64,000 bases of DNA from Massilia aurea (lineage in GTDB: Bacteria; Pseudomonadota; Gammaproteobacteria; Burkholderiales; Burkholderiaceae_D). A program made the position numbers and the translations under genes. Location of the stretch: NCBI RefSeq assembly GCF_014200505.1, contig NZ_JACHBX010000001.1, positions 1,178,001 through 1,242,000 of the forward strand, given 5' to 3'. The notes beneath the pieces were generated by a model. The model ran no database searches. It saw only the letters and a list, made by a program, of their open reading frames with translations, and was not told where the DNA came from. Within the stretch, counting starts at the first letter, position 1. Each line of letters starts with the position of its first letter. This document shows positions 35,298-44,548 of this stretch, piece after piece.

Positions 35298-35672
35298 GGC
35301 AGGGTGCGCGTGACGGTCGCGGTGTTGGAAGCTTGCATCGGAGGGTCCTGTGGAGTCTGGAGGAATCGGGACCTTGCATGATACCAATATTTATACGCTT
35401 AATCGACAGCAGGTGCAGCAATCTGCAACGTATATGCTGTACTGACAACAGGTTTGGCGCGTTCGACGAAACAGTAATAAAAAGTAAGCAGTATGTACCG
35501 TCCCCATCCGCCGGGTTAAGGTCAGCGCCAGGTTGGCAATGGCGGGGACAGGGTGTCATCCACCTGGTGCTCGCCCCATAACCCCGAGTAACAGGCACGT
35601 ATCGACCATTCGGAACACCTGTATTGAGCTGCAGTGCATGTCGCGAATGCAAGGTGCTTGCGAAGGGGAAAT

Positions 35673-35700
35673 TTGCATTGCTAGTTGTAATTTATATATT
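35673..35700 (+). promoter_or_regulatory. Candidate sigma70 promoter of the eps operon
   Basis: TTGCAT at 35673-35678 and TATATT at 35695-35700 are 16 nt apart, in an AT-rich block upstream of the first polysaccharide gene. Initiation about 7 nt later would give a leader of roughly 355 nt before the ATG at 36065. The match is by eye only. Confidence 0.4.
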
Positions 35701-35769
35701 TTGCTGCGACGCGTCAAAACTACTGACTTTAGAGCTTAATTAGCATATAGTCTATTTATGTTATTGATG

Positions 35770-35785
35770 TGCATCAAATGATGCA
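35770..35785. promoter_or_regulatory. Dyad TGCATC-N4-GATGCA in the eps leader
   Basis: Perfect 6-bp inverted arms (TGCATC at 35770-35775, GATGCA at 35780-35785) with the spacer AAAT lie about 70 nt downstream of the candidate promoter. It could be an operator for a dimeric regulator or a small RNA hairpin. No regulator gene is in the window to pair it with. Confidence 0.35.
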
Positions 35786-36064
35786 AACATAATTTTGCGT
35801 TATTCCTTGATGAAGTCGGTTTCATTTTTTTCTTTTTGAGTGGTACGCGTTTCGCGGCGCTGCAGCAAACAATTGGATAGGGAAGCAAATCCAGCTTCTG
35901 CAGCACGCTTGGGGGCGGTGTCGGGTACCCGCACGGCGGCTGGCACCAGGAGGCCATCGCGCTTTTATCGTGGTCGCAAGCGTTCCCGGTGGGTTGCATG
36001 AAGGCGTTCTTGCTGGCGGTAGTTGCGCACCCTTATTCAATTCATGATGATTGGATCTGTCACG

Positions 36065-37570
36065 ATGAAAAACTTCGACCCTGCTGCCGTTGTCGGCGAA
36101 CACGATAAACATCGAGCGCCGGATGCTGCCGGCGACCTCGGTTCACTGCTCAAAAAGGGCAGTGCGCAATCGTCCGCCAGATACTGGCTGCCGTTCTTCA
36201 TCAACCTGCTCAAGATCTCCGATATTGCTGTCCTGCTGCTCGCCGGCTTCGGCGGCTTTTTCGTGCGCTTCGGTCTCGACGCCAAACTGTCGACGGCCGG
36301 CCACCTCTTTATCTACCTGAGCACGCTCGTCATCATCGTGTCGCTGCACTGCGCGCAAGCCTATCGCGAGCGCGAGATCCTGTCGCTGAACGCCTTGCTG
36401 AGCAAACTCGGTCTGGGCTTCTTCGGTGGTCTTTCGCTGATCATGATCGTTGGCTACCTGTCCGGTACCCTCTCCGAGTATTCGCGCGTCTGGGTCGCCA
36501 CCAGTGCCTGCGCCTGGTTCGTGCTGCTGCTGGCCAACCGCCTCATCCTGACCCGCATGATCTATCGTGCGCGCATGGCCAATATGCTCGACGAGTCGAT
36601 CATCATCGTCGGCGCGAATGAGCGCGCCGAGCTGATCGTTAATGCGATCAAGCGTAATAGCCACGCGAACATCCGCGTGCTGGGCGTGTTCGACGACCGC
36701 GTCGAGCGTGGCATCCCGGACACGCTGCGCCAGCACATGCTGGGTTCGACGTGCACGATGCTCGATTACATCCGCACCAATCCTGTTGACCGTGTCGTGG
36801 TAGCGCTACCCTGGCTCGCGACCGAGCGTGTCGAGGCCCTGCTCAAGAAGCTGCGTACCGTGCCCGTCCGGATTGACCTGGTGCCGAATAACGTCGTCTG
36901 GCAATTCCCGTCCATTAATATGGAGCGCCTTGCAGGCGTGCCGGTCCTGACGATCGCCAACAGCCGTATCGGTGAGCAAATGGGGCGCCTGAAGCGGATC
37001 GAAGATCTGGTGATCTCCGGCATCCTGCTTGCCCTGGTCAGTCCGGTGCTGGCAATCATTGCACTTGCCGTCAAGCTCGATAGTCCTGGCCCGGTGATTT
37101 TCAAGCAGCGGCGCCATGGTTTCAATAACCAGGAATTCGAGGTCTGGAAGTTCCGCTCAATGAAGGTGGATGACTGTGCCAGCGGCGAGGTCAAGCAGGC
37201 GACGCGCTATGACAGCCGGGTCACGCGTGTTGGCGGCTTCCTGCGCCGCAGCAGCTTGGACGAGTTGCCGCATTTCTTCAATGTCCTGTTCGGCCATATG
37301 TCGATCGTCGGTCCGCGGCCCCACGCAATCAAGCATAACCTGGAATTCGGCGCCATCATTTCGGAATACTACGCCCGCCATAACGTCAAGCCAGGCATCA
37401 CGGGGTGGGCGCAGGTGAACGGCTTCCGCGGCGAAACCGATACGCTGGACAAGATGCAGCGCCGCGTCGAGCACGATCTGCACTACATCGAGCACTGGTC
37501 GCTGATGCTGGACATGAAGATTCTTGTCATGACGGCGTTTTCGGTGTGGTTCCACAAAACGGCATATTGA
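36065..37570 (+). CDS. Undecaprenyl-phosphate glucose phosphotransferase (EpsB/WcaJ-like)
   Basis: 501 residues from the ATG at 36065; earlier in-frame codons lack a ribosome site. It starts each repeat unit by moving a sugar-1-phosphate, usually glucose, from UDP-sugar to undecaprenyl phosphate at the inner membrane. Four N-terminal helices (for example IAVLLLAGFGGFFVRFGL) precede a CoA-binding-like region (SIIIVGANERAELIV) and another helix near residue 325. The C-terminal transferase domain has RRHGFNNQEFEVWKFRSM, SLDELPHFFNVL, MSIVGPRPHA and KPGITGWAQVNG. It is the first gene of the plus-strand eps operon. Confidence 0.92.
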   Translation: MKNFDPAAVVGEHDKHRAPDAAGDLGSLLKKGSAQSSARYWLPFFINLLKISDIAVLLLAGFGGFFVRFGLDAKLSTAGHLFIYLSTLVIIVSLHCAQAYREREILSLNALLSKLGLGFFGGLSLIMIVGYLSGTLSEYSRVWVATSACAWFVLLLANRLILTRMIYRARMANMLDESIIIVGANERAELIVNAIKRNSHANIRVLGVFDDRVERGIPDTLRQHMLGSTCTMLDYIRTNPVDRVVVALPWLATERVEALLKKLRTVPVRIDLVPNNVVWQFPSINMERLAGVPVLTIANSRIGEQMGRLKRIEDLVISGILLALVSPVLAIIALAVKLDSPGPVIFKQRRHGFNNQEFEVWKFRSMKVDDCASGEVKQATRYDSRVTRVGGFLRRSSLDELPHFFNVLFGHMSIVGPRPHAIKHNLEFGAIISEYYARHNVKPGITGWAQVNGFRGETDTLDKMQRRVEHDLHYIEHWSLMLDMKILVMTAFSVWFHKTAY

Positions 37571-37760
37571 CACCCGGCTGTTTCAGGCATGCGTATCGAA
37601 CGCGTGTCCGGGATGTCATGTAGTAGAATTGCAACTTATCCTGATTAAAAGACATGTTTGCCCGCTGGGTCCATGCAGTCTTTATTGCGCTGATAAAAAG
37701 GTGTATGGCGTGCATGTGTTGCAAGCGAGCGGGAAGAAGCGTGAAAAAATATTATTTGGG

Positions 37761-39059
37761 ATGGGATTCTTCTTGTACTTACTGCGAACCTGCGAACGTC
37801 ATGTTGGCGCCAGTGCTGCGCAGTCGGCAAGCCGGCTGCCAGCCAGCCGTTTCTGCCTGAAACTGACTGCGGCAGCCTGCGTGGTGCTGGCTGGCTCGCT
37901 GTCTGGCACGACAGCGCTGGCCGGCACGCTGCAGCCGTTTGTCAGTGCCGGCGTCGAACATGACGACAATCTGTTTCGTGCATCAAACGACGAGGCAACC
38001 CGTTCGGCGGCACGCGGCGATACCTACCGCAGTGCCGGTGGCGGTGTGCGTTTCGAACGGCCAGTCAGTCGTCAGATCATCACCGCATTTGCCGACTTCT
38101 CGTCGGTGAAGTTTGACCGTAACAGCCAGCTGGATTATCTCCGCAAGGACCTCCGCGGCGACTGGCACTGGTTTGTCGCGTCGCGATTCGACGGGCATAT
38201 CGGCGGCTATTACCGCCAGGAGCTCGCCTCGTTTGCCGATTTCGACGTGGTCCAGCGCAACCTGCGGGTGAGCAAGAAACAGTATGCAGACGGCCGGTGG
38301 CGGTTTCACCCGAGCTGGCAGTTGCGCGGCGAGGTGTCGAAAGAAGAGTACGCCTACGAACTGGCGTCGCAGCGTGCCAGCGATCGCACCGAGGATTCCT
38401 GGGTTGCTGGCTTCGACTATCTGGCACGCAGCGGCAGCACGGCCGGTTTTCAGTTGCGCCGGCTGGAAGGCAAGTACCCGAACTGGCTCACGGTCGGCAA
38501 CACGGGCACCTTGCTCAACGGCTATGACCAGGATGAAGCAAAACTCAATGTGTTATGGCTGGCAACGGGGAGCACGCAAGTGCTGTTTCTTGGCGGCTGG
38601 GTGCAGCGCAAGCAGATGGGCCAGTCGACCCGCGACGACAGTGGCACCAATGCACGGCTGATCGTCAACTACACGCCGGCAGGGAAGGTGAAGGTCACCG
38701 GCCAGGCCTGGCGCGAATTTGCCGCCATCGATGGCGCGCTGATCGGCAGTGCATTGGCCAATGGCGCCAGCGCCCAGATGACTTGGGACGTCTCGGCAAA
38801 AATTCAGGCCGAGCTGGATGTGCGGCACGAAGAGCGTGAATTCAAGCCGTTCGGTGGCGCCGCCGAGCCAGTTGTCGCTGCCGATCTGGCCAGCGACAGC
38901 CGCGATACGCGGTCGGTGGGACTTGTGTACAAGCCGCTGCGCAATATCACCATCAGGGCGCGGGCATTTCAGGAGCAGCGCTCGGGAAGCCTCGCCGCAG
39001 GAACGAATAGCTACAAGGCAAATGGCGGATCCATCAACGCCACGTTGCAATTTAATTGA
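37761..39059 (+). CDS. epsL: Polysaccharide biosynthesis outer membrane protein EpsL
   Basis: About 432 residues from the ATG at 37761; the frame is open back to 37629 and the true start is uncertain. The signal region is LTAAACVVLAGSLSGTTALAG. The mature start FVSAGVEHDDNLFRAS is characteristic of the EpsL family, linked in other betaproteobacteria to exosortase-type polysaccharide loci. The rest is rich in alternating beta-strand patterns ending in a terminal aromatic-type strand (SINATLQFN), as in outer-membrane barrels. It may form or assist the export pore, though its exact role is not established. No exosortase gene is in this window. Confidence 0.8.
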   Translation: MGFFLYLLRTCERHVGASAAQSASRLPASRFCLKLTAAACVVLAGSLSGTTALAGTLQPFVSAGVEHDDNLFRASNDEATRSAARGDTYRSAGGGVRFERPVSRQIITAFADFSSVKFDRNSQLDYLRKDLRGDWHWFVASRFDGHIGGYYRQELASFADFDVVQRNLRVSKKQYADGRWRFHPSWQLRGEVSKEEYAYELASQRASDRTEDSWVAGFDYLARSGSTAGFQLRRLEGKYPNWLTVGNTGTLLNGYDQDEAKLNVLWLATGSTQVLFLGGWVQRKQMGQSTRDDSGTNARLIVNYTPAGKVKVTGQAWREFAAIDGALIGSALANGASAQMTWDVSAKIQAELDVRHEEREFKPFGGAAEPVVAADLASDSRDTRSVGLVYKPLRNITIRARAFQEQRSGSLAAGTNSYKANGGSINATLQFN

Positions 39060-39159
39060 ACATGGCAAAGAACGTGCTGTATCGACGTTCAGCGATCGCC
39101 GGCACCAATGAACGATCTGATGTGCACTATTGACACTTTGTGAATGGAATGAACTTAAC

Positions 39160-39948
39160 ATGAAACAAATCTTGCTTGGTATCTTCGCCGTCTTGCTGGC
39201 ATGGAGCATGGGGAGTGCGCACGCCGATGAGCTGGTGCTCGGCGGCGGAGACGTCGTCAAGATCTCCGTGTTCGGCAACCCCGATCTGGCCGTGGAAACG
39301 CGCGTCAGCGAATCGGGCTTCATCACCATGCCGCTGGTCGGCCAGGTCGCCGTTGCCGGCTTGTCGAGCGCGGCGGCAGAAGCAAAGATTGCCAGCATGC
39401 TCGAGCGCGGCAATTTCGTGAAAAAGCCGCAGGTGAACCTCTTGATCACGGCGCTGACGAGCCAGCAGGTGTCGGTGCTGGGCCAGGTCAAGAAGGCAGG
39501 GCGCTATGCGATCGACGGTCGGCGCAGCGTGCTGGATATGCTGGCGCTGGCCGGCGGCATCGATACCAACGGTGGCGACATCGTCACCGTCGTGCGTACC
39601 CGTAACGGCAAGGTCATGAAGGACGCGCTGGATACGGCCGAGGTGATGCGCACTGCTGACATGGCGGGCAACTTCGATCTGCAGGGTGGCGACGTCATCT
39701 TCGTCGAGCGCGCGCCCCGTTTCTACATCTATGGCGAAGTGCAGCGGCCGGGCATGTTGCGTCTCGAGCGCCAGATGACGGTGCTGCAGGGCCTGTCGGC
39801 CGGTGGCGGCCTGACGGCGCGAGGTACCGAGCGCGGCCTGCGCGTCAAGCGCCGCGACGCCAGCGGCAAGATGCAGATCATCAGTGTCAAGGGCGACGAT
39901 CTGCTCCAGCCCGACGACGTCGTGTACGTCAAGGAAAGCCTGTTCTGA
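39160..39948 (+). CDS. epsE: Polysaccharide export protein EpsE (Wza family)
   Basis: 262 residues from the ATG at 39160, which begins a signal peptide (ILLGIFAVLLAWSMGSAHA). The polysaccharide-export domain starts ELVLGGGDVVKISVFGNPDL, followed by SLBB-type repeats (VSVLGQVKKAGRYAI, FYIYGEVQRPGMLRL). Wza-family proteins form the periplasmic and outer-membrane channel for exopolysaccharide. There is no lipobox cysteine in the signal region, as is usual for EpsE compared with Wza. It lies between epsL and epsF. Confidence 0.92.
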   Translation: MKQILLGIFAVLLAWSMGSAHADELVLGGGDVVKISVFGNPDLAVETRVSESGFITMPLVGQVAVAGLSSAAAEAKIASMLERGNFVKKPQVNLLITALTSQQVSVLGQVKKAGRYAIDGRRSVLDMLALAGGIDTNGGDIVTVVRTRNGKVMKDALDTAEVMRTADMAGNFDLQGGDVIFVERAPRFYIYGEVQRPGMLRLERQMTVLQGLSAGGGLTARGTERGLRVKRRDASGKMQIISVKGDDLLQPDDVVYVKESLF

Positions 39949-40018
39949 CCATGCGCCGTTGCCCAGACCAGAAAGCGGCGCACGTGCGCGCGCCATTGCA
40001 CCTTATTGAAAGCCAACC

Positions 40019-41443
40019 ATGAACCCAAGCCTGTTGTTACTCGCCCTGCGCGCGCGCTACAAGATCGTGCTGCTCGCGCTCGGCGTGACCGTGCTCGCCG
40101 CCGTCGTCTTCAGCATGATGCAGCCCAAGAAGTATGAAGCCACCGTAGCGATGGTCGTCAATTACAAGGGCGTCGATCCGGTCACCGGCCTGAGCGCACC
40201 CGCCCAGCTGATGCCCGGCTACATTGCGACCCAGGTCGATATCATCAAGAGCAAGAGCGTGGCGCTGAAGGTCGTCGACGATCTGGGGCTGGCCAATGCG
40301 CCGGACGCGCAGGCGCGCTTCCAGAATGCCACCGGCGGCAATGGCGGCACGCTGCGCGAGTGGCTGGCCGATTCGCTGCGCGGCAATGTCGACGTGGTAC
40401 CGGCACGCGAAAGCAGCGTGCTGACGATTAATTTCCGTGGCACCGACCCGCAGTTCGTGTCGAAGGCGGCCAATGCGTTCGCCAATGCCTATCTGGACGT
40501 CAGTGTCCAGCTCAAGACCGACCCGGTGCAGCGCGCCAGCACTTACATCACGGACCAGATCAAGACGCTGCGCAACCGCTACGAGCTGGCGCAATCGCGC
40601 CTGTCGAAGTACCAGAAGGACAACAACATCTATAGCGCGGACAACCGCCTGGACGTCGAGACCGCGCGCCTGAACGAGTTGTCGAGCCAGCTGGTGGTCG
40701 TGCAGAGCCAGAGCATGGACGCCGCCTCGCGCCGCAGCCAGGCCCAGGGCAACAGCAGCAGCTCGCCCGACGTGATGAACAACCCGGTCGTGCAGAACCT
40801 GCAGACGAGCCTGTCGCTGGCCGAAGCCAAGTTTGCCGACATCTCGCAGCGCCTGGCGTCCAACCATCCCCAGTACATGGCGGCCGCGTCCGAAGTGGCC
40901 AAGCTGCGCTCGAACCTCGAACAGCAAAAGCGCAATTCGTCGAGCAGCGTGGTGGCCTCGGCCGACATCAGCGAGCGCCGCGAAGGCGAGCTGCGCGCAG
41001 CCGTGGCAGCGCAAAAGGACCGCGTGCAATCCCTGAACGGCGCCCGCGACGAATTCAACCTGCTGACCAACGAAGCGGAAAACGCCCGTCGCGCCTACGA
41101 GTCGGCCAGCCAGCGCCTGAACACGATCAGCCTGGAAGGCGAGTCCAAGCAAGCCGACATCGCCGTGCTGAGTGCTGCCACGCCACCGCTGCAGCCATCC
41201 GGCCCGCGCGTCTCGCTCAACATCGTGCTGGCCATCATTGCCGGGACGATTCTGGGTTTGGGCGCGGTGCTGGTGCTCGAATTGCTGGACCAGCGGATCC
41301 GTTCGGCTTCGCACCTGGTTGACGCGTTCGGCCTGCCGATGCTGGGCGTGATCCAGCAACCGCGCGTGTCCTCCAAGGGCAAGAAGCCGTTTTCGAAGCC
41401 GCCTGGTGCCAAGGGCACGGGCAAGATGACGCTGCCAACGTAA
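40019..41443 (+). CDS. epsF: Chain length determinant protein EpsF (Wzz/PCP type)
   Basis: 474 residues. One N-terminal helix ([19 protein letters not shown]) and one C-terminal helix ([21 protein letters not shown]) bracket a large periplasmic domain with long coiled coils (residues about 175-380), the layout of polysaccharide co-polymerases. It sets chain length and couples the polymerase to the export channel. It ends in TAATG shared with epsG; the separate kinase gene means this is the split, not fused, form of the Wzc system. Confidence 0.92.
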   Translation: MNPSLLLLALRARYKIVLLALGVTVLAAVVFSMMQPKKYEATVAMVVNYKGVDPVTGLSAPAQLMPGYIATQVDIIKSKSVALKVVDDLGLANAPDAQARFQNATGGNGGTLREWLADSLRGNVDVVPARESSVLTINFRGTDPQFVSKAANAFANAYLDVSVQLKTDPVQRASTYITDQIKTLRNRYELAQSRLSKYQKDNNIYSADNRLDVETARLNELSSQLVVVQSQSMDAASRRSQAQGNSSSSPDVMNNPVVQNLQTSLSLAEAKFADISQRLASNHPQYMAAASEVAKLRSNLEQQKRNSSSSVVASADISERREGELRAAVAAQKDRVQSLNGARDEFNLLTNEAENARRAYESASQRLNTISLEGESKQADIAVLSAATPPLQPSGPRVSLNIVLAIIAGTILGLGAVLVLELLDQRIRSASHLVDAFGLPMLGVIQQPRVSSKGKKPFSKPPGAKGTGKMTLPT

Positions 41444-42387
41444 TGGCGCATCAGCATAATGATCAGCATGGAGCGTCCACGATGAATTCCACTACCCCAG
41501 CCGTCGCAGTGACGGGCAATTCCGCACGTGGCGAGCGCGCCGCCAGCCACCAGTCGCACGACTCGATTGGTGCCATCCTGATCCGCAACGGGCGCCTGTC
41601 GGTGGCCGATGCCGACAAGGTGATGCGCGCGTCGATCGAACGCAATCTGCGCTTTGGCGACGCCGCTGTCGAAATGGGTCTGTTGACCGCCGCCGACATC
41701 GAGCTGGCCTTGTCGCGCCAGTACGATTATCCGTACCTGCTGGCCGGCCAGAGCGCCATCAGCGACGAAGTCGTGGCCGCCTACGAACCGTTCACCGCGC
41801 GTGTCGAATCGCTGCGCGCGCTGCGCAACCAGTTGCTGTGGCGCTGGTTCGAAACGGGCGACGAGCGCCGCGCACTGGCGATCACCAGTGCCGAATCGGG
41901 CGATGGCCGCAGCTTCCTGGCTGCCAATCTGGCCGTGGTGTTTTCGCAGCAGCACCAGCGCACCCTGCTGATCGATGCCGACCTGCGCGCACCGCGTCAG
42001 CACGCACTGTTCGGGCTGGAAAACCGCGCCGGCCTGTCGGCCGTGCTGGCCGGCCGCAGCGGGCACGAGGCGATCCAGCGCGTACCGGCGCTGGTTGATC
42101 TGTCGGTGTTGACGGCCGGCGCGCTGCCGCCGAACCCTTCCGAACTGCTGGGCTCACCGGCATTTGGCCGCCTGCTGCGCGAACTGGGCGCCGATTACGA
42201 CGTGATCCTGATCGACACGCCGGCCGGCGCCGAGTACGCCGATGCCCAGGTGATCGCCAGCCGTGCCGGCGCCGCCGTGATGGTGGCGCACAAGAACCAC
42301 AGTCACTACAAGAAGATGCGCGATCTGCTCGACCTGTTGACTGACGCGCGTGTGTATCTGGTGGGAACGGTACTCAACGAGTACTGA
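41443..42387 (+). CDS. epsG: Chain-length-associated tyrosine kinase EpsG
   Basis: 314 residues from the ATG at 41443, which overlaps the epsF stop; an ATG at 41482 is an alternative. After an N-terminal domain (IGAILIRNGRLSVADADKVM) comes the BY-kinase core: Walker A-like SAESGDGRSFLAANLA, in which Arg replaces the usual Lys as I recall is normal in this subfamily, Walker A' TLLIDADLRAPRQ and Walker B VILIDTPAG. The C-terminus (VLNEY) has one Tyr rather than a Tyr cluster. It regulates polymer assembly with EpsF. Confidence 0.9.
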   Translation: MAHQHNDQHGASTMNSTTPAVAVTGNSARGERAASHQSHDSIGAILIRNGRLSVADADKVMRASIERNLRFGDAAVEMGLLTAADIELALSRQYDYPYLLAGQSAISDEVVAAYEPFTARVESLRALRNQLLWRWFETGDERRALAITSAESGDGRSFLAANLAVVFSQQHQRTLLIDADLRAPRQHALFGLENRAGLSAVLAGRSGHEAIQRVPALVDLSVLTAGALPPNPSELLGSPAFGRLLRELGADYDVILIDTPAGAEYADAQVIASRAGAAVMVAHKNHSHYKKMRDLLDLLTDARVYLVGTVLNEY

Positions 42388-42503
42388 TCGATGATGACGA
42401 TGCCCCGCCTGATGCCCCGCCTGACGACGCGCCGCGTGCGCCCCCGAGTGCCGACGTTGCCCCTGTTGCGCTGCGCCTCTCTTGGCATGGTGCAGGGTTG
42501 ACT

Positions 42504-43454
42504 GTGCGAATTGCGTACCTGATCCTCGCGCACGACCAGCCAGTGCATTTGCAGCGGCTGGTCGCGCGCCTGGCAGCGCCCAATGCCGCATTCTTTGTGC
42601 ACATCGACGCGAAGTCGGACCTGGCGGCATTTGCCGCACTGGCCCCGGCGGTCACGTTCTGCAAGCGCCGCGTCAATGGTGCCTGGGGCGATATTTCCCT
42701 GGTCAAGGCGACGCTGGAATTGATGAAGTGTGCAGCGGCCACGCCAGGCGGCTTCGACCGCTACGTCTTGCTGAGTGGCGCCTGCTATCCGCTGTACACG
42801 CCTGCGGATATTCAGGCGTTCTTCGAGCGCCATCGCAGTACCGAGTTCATCGAGGCGTTTGCGCTGCCCGACACCCGGTATGGCAAGACGCTCGAGCGCA
42901 TTGCGCGCGTGTCGATCCGCAAGAGCAAGCCGCTCGGCCGTTTCCGGTGGCCGCTGCAGCATTTCCTGAACAGGGTGCTGCCGCCGCGCGACTATCGCAA
43001 GGTATTGACAGGCGACCTGGTCACCGGTTCGCAGTGGTGGTGCTTGACCAGCGACGCCGTGAAGTATGTGCTGGACGTGACGGCGCGCGCGCCGCAGGTG
43101 TACCGGTTCTGCAAGCTGGTCGATTGTCCCGACGAATTCTATTTCCAGTACATCCTGTGGAATTCGCGGTTCAGAGCCAGCATCAGCCACAGCCTGACGT
43201 TCACCCGCTGGTCGCCCGGCAAGACCGGGCCGGACATGCTCGATGCAAGTTATCTGCCCCAGTTCGCGGGGCCGGAGATCCACGCATCGGAGTTCAAGAA
43301 CAGCCCTGGCGAACGGCGCGAGGTACTGTTTGCGCGCAAGTTTTCTGCGGCGTCTGCGCCCATGCTCGATGCGATCGATGCGATGGCGGCAGCGCGTCAG
43401 CCGGCCATGCGCGGCGAAGAACAAATCAGCTCTAAAAAAATCAGCTCTAACTGA
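42504..43454 (+). CDS. Core-2/I-branching-type glycosyltransferase (GT14-like), copy 1
   Basis: 316 residues from GTG 42504 with AGGG 6 nt upstream; TTG 42498 is possible. The pattern RIAYLILAHDQPVHLQRLV, HIDAKSDLAAF, VNGAWGDISLVKATLELM and LLSGACYPLYTPADI matches bacterial members of the beta-1,6-N-acetylglucosaminyltransferase (Branch) family. It probably adds a sugar to the exopolysaccharide repeat. About 115 nt separate it from epsG. Near the stop the 11-mer ATCAGCTCTAA is repeated, giving QISSKKISSN. A second member of the family lies at 51478. Confidence 0.85.
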   Translation: MRIAYLILAHDQPVHLQRLVARLAAPNAAFFVHIDAKSDLAAFAALAPAVTFCKRRVNGAWGDISLVKATLELMKCAAATPGGFDRYVLLSGACYPLYTPADIQAFFERHRSTEFIEAFALPDTRYGKTLERIARVSIRKSKPLGRFRWPLQHFLNRVLPPRDYRKVLTGDLVTGSQWWCLTSDAVKYVLDVTARAPQVYRFCKLVDCPDEFYFQYILWNSRFRASISHSLTFTRWSPGKTGPDMLDASYLPQFAGPEIHASEFKNSPGERREVLFARKFSAASAPMLDAIDAMAAARQPAMRGEEQISSKKISSN

Positions 43455-43462
43455 GGTAAAGA

Positions 43463-44536
43463 ATGGCCCGAATTGATATTTTACTGCCAGTGAAAAACGG
43501 CAAGGACTACCTGGCGGAAGCGATCGACAGCGTCATCGCGCAGACCTACACCGACTGGCGCCTGCTGGTGCTCGACCACGGTTCGACCGATGGCAGCGTC
43601 GAGATGGCCCAGGCTTATCATGCGCGCGATCCGCGTATCGAAGTCCATTCGTTCCCGCAGGCGAAGGGCTTGTCCGGCCTGTTAAATTGCGGCATCGATA
43701 TTGCCGACTGCGAATTCATCATGCGGCATGACGCCGACGATATTTGCCTGCCGGACCGCATGGCGCTGACGCTGGCCGCGTTCGAGGCGCAGCCGGAATG
43801 CATCGTCGTCAGTGGCCAGGCCGACGTCATCGACGCTGCCGGTAACAAGCTCGACGATCTGCTCCTGCCGGTGGGCACGGCCCGCATCGGCGCGGCCAGC
43901 TTGTTCCGTAATCCAGTGTCGCATCCGGCCTCGGCCTTGCGGTTCGACCCGGTCCAGAAGATGGGTGTGCGCTACGGCATCGACATTCTGAAAGTCCTGC
44001 CCGAAAATCAGCGCATCGATGTGCCGTCGCTGGCGGAAGACTATTTCCTCTTCGGCCAGCTCGCGATCCTGGGCAAGGTGACCAATCTGCCGCAGAAACT
44101 GCTGAAGTACCGCTGGCACGGCAAGAACGTCAGCATCACCAGTTTCACCGAACAGATGGAAGTCTCGCTGGCGATTTCGCGCTCGCTGACGCGCTCGTTC
44201 TGCACGATGCACAACTTGCCATGGTTCGATCCGGCGCCGTTCTGCAACCACGGCGGCATCCTGATGGACGTCGGTGGCAAGCGCAACTTCGACGCGGAAT
44301 TCGAGAACATGGCGCGCAGCGTGCGCAAGGTGTTCGGCGCATCGCCCGAGATCGAACGCGAATTGCGTTACCGCAAGGCGATTTCGACCCGCAACTGGGC
44401 ATCGCTGCTGTGGCGCTACAACGGCTTCCGCTCCGGTGATATCACCGAAACGGGCGAGTGGCACGCGGTGCGTGGCTGGCTCGTGCGCCGGTATCCCGGC
44501 AAGCGCCGCATCAGCGTTGCGCCTGAACTGGTCTAG
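43463..44536 (+). CDS. Family 2 glycosyltransferase
   Basis: 357 residues with a GT-A fold: DILLPVKNGKDYLAEAIDSV, LVLDHGSTDGSVEMA and the DxD region MRHDADDICLPDR at about residue 90, then SLAEDYFLFGQL. It is soluble, acting at the cytoplasmic face of the membrane on lipid-linked sugar. A ribosome site (GAGGTAAAG) precedes the ATG. It sits 8 nt after the GT14-like gene and 12 nt before the polymerase gene. Confidence 0.88.
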   Translation: MARIDILLPVKNGKDYLAEAIDSVIAQTYTDWRLLVLDHGSTDGSVEMAQAYHARDPRIEVHSFPQAKGLSGLLNCGIDIADCEFIMRHDADDICLPDRMALTLAAFEAQPECIVVSGQADVIDAAGNKLDDLLLPVGTARIGAASLFRNPVSHPASALRFDPVQKMGVRYGIDILKVLPENQRIDVPSLAEDYFLFGQLAILGKVTNLPQKLLKYRWHGKNVSITSFTEQMEVSLAISRSLTRSFCTMHNLPWFDPAPFCNHGGILMDVGGKRNFDAEFENMARSVRKVFGASPEIERELRYRKAISTRNWASLLWRYNGFRSGDITETGEWHAVRGWLVRRYPGKRRISVAPELV

Positions 44537-44548
44537 TGGCAGCAGGGA

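Larger units (their letters stand above)
35298..36064. other. Long non-coding region between folA and the polysaccharide operon
   Basis: 767 nt with no convincing gene. The stretch 35660-35850 is markedly AT-rich against its surroundings. It contains a sigma70-like promoter candidate facing the eps operon (35673-35700), a dyad at 35770-35785, and a weak 5-bp hairpin followed by T-rich sequence at 35810-35836 (ATGAA, loop, TTCAT, then T tract), which could attenuate transcription. Near 35500-35549 are inverted GTCCCC and GGGGAC blocks of the sort seen in dispersed repeats. The folA promoter should lie at the left end but is not obvious. Confidence 0.6.

Noticed and set aside
35701..36064. Possible c-di-GMP or other known riboswitch in the eps leader
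   Set aside because: I could not find the conserved cores of the riboswitch classes I know; only simple dyads are visible.
37629..37760. Extended N-terminus of EpsL from 37629
   Set aside because: The added 44 residues are Cys-rich and would precede the export signal; the ATG at 37761 is a more plausible start, though not certain.
42391..42501. 36-codon frame between epsG and the first GT14-like gene
   Set aside because: Its composition (repeated MPRL and Arg) and lack of a ribosome site suggest chance; it only happens to end at the next start.
42504..44536. Exosortase or PEP-CTERM proteins expected with an EpsL-type locus
   Set aside because: No PEP-CTERM tail or exosortase-like Cys/Arg/His membrane protein was found in the window; they may lie elsewhere.
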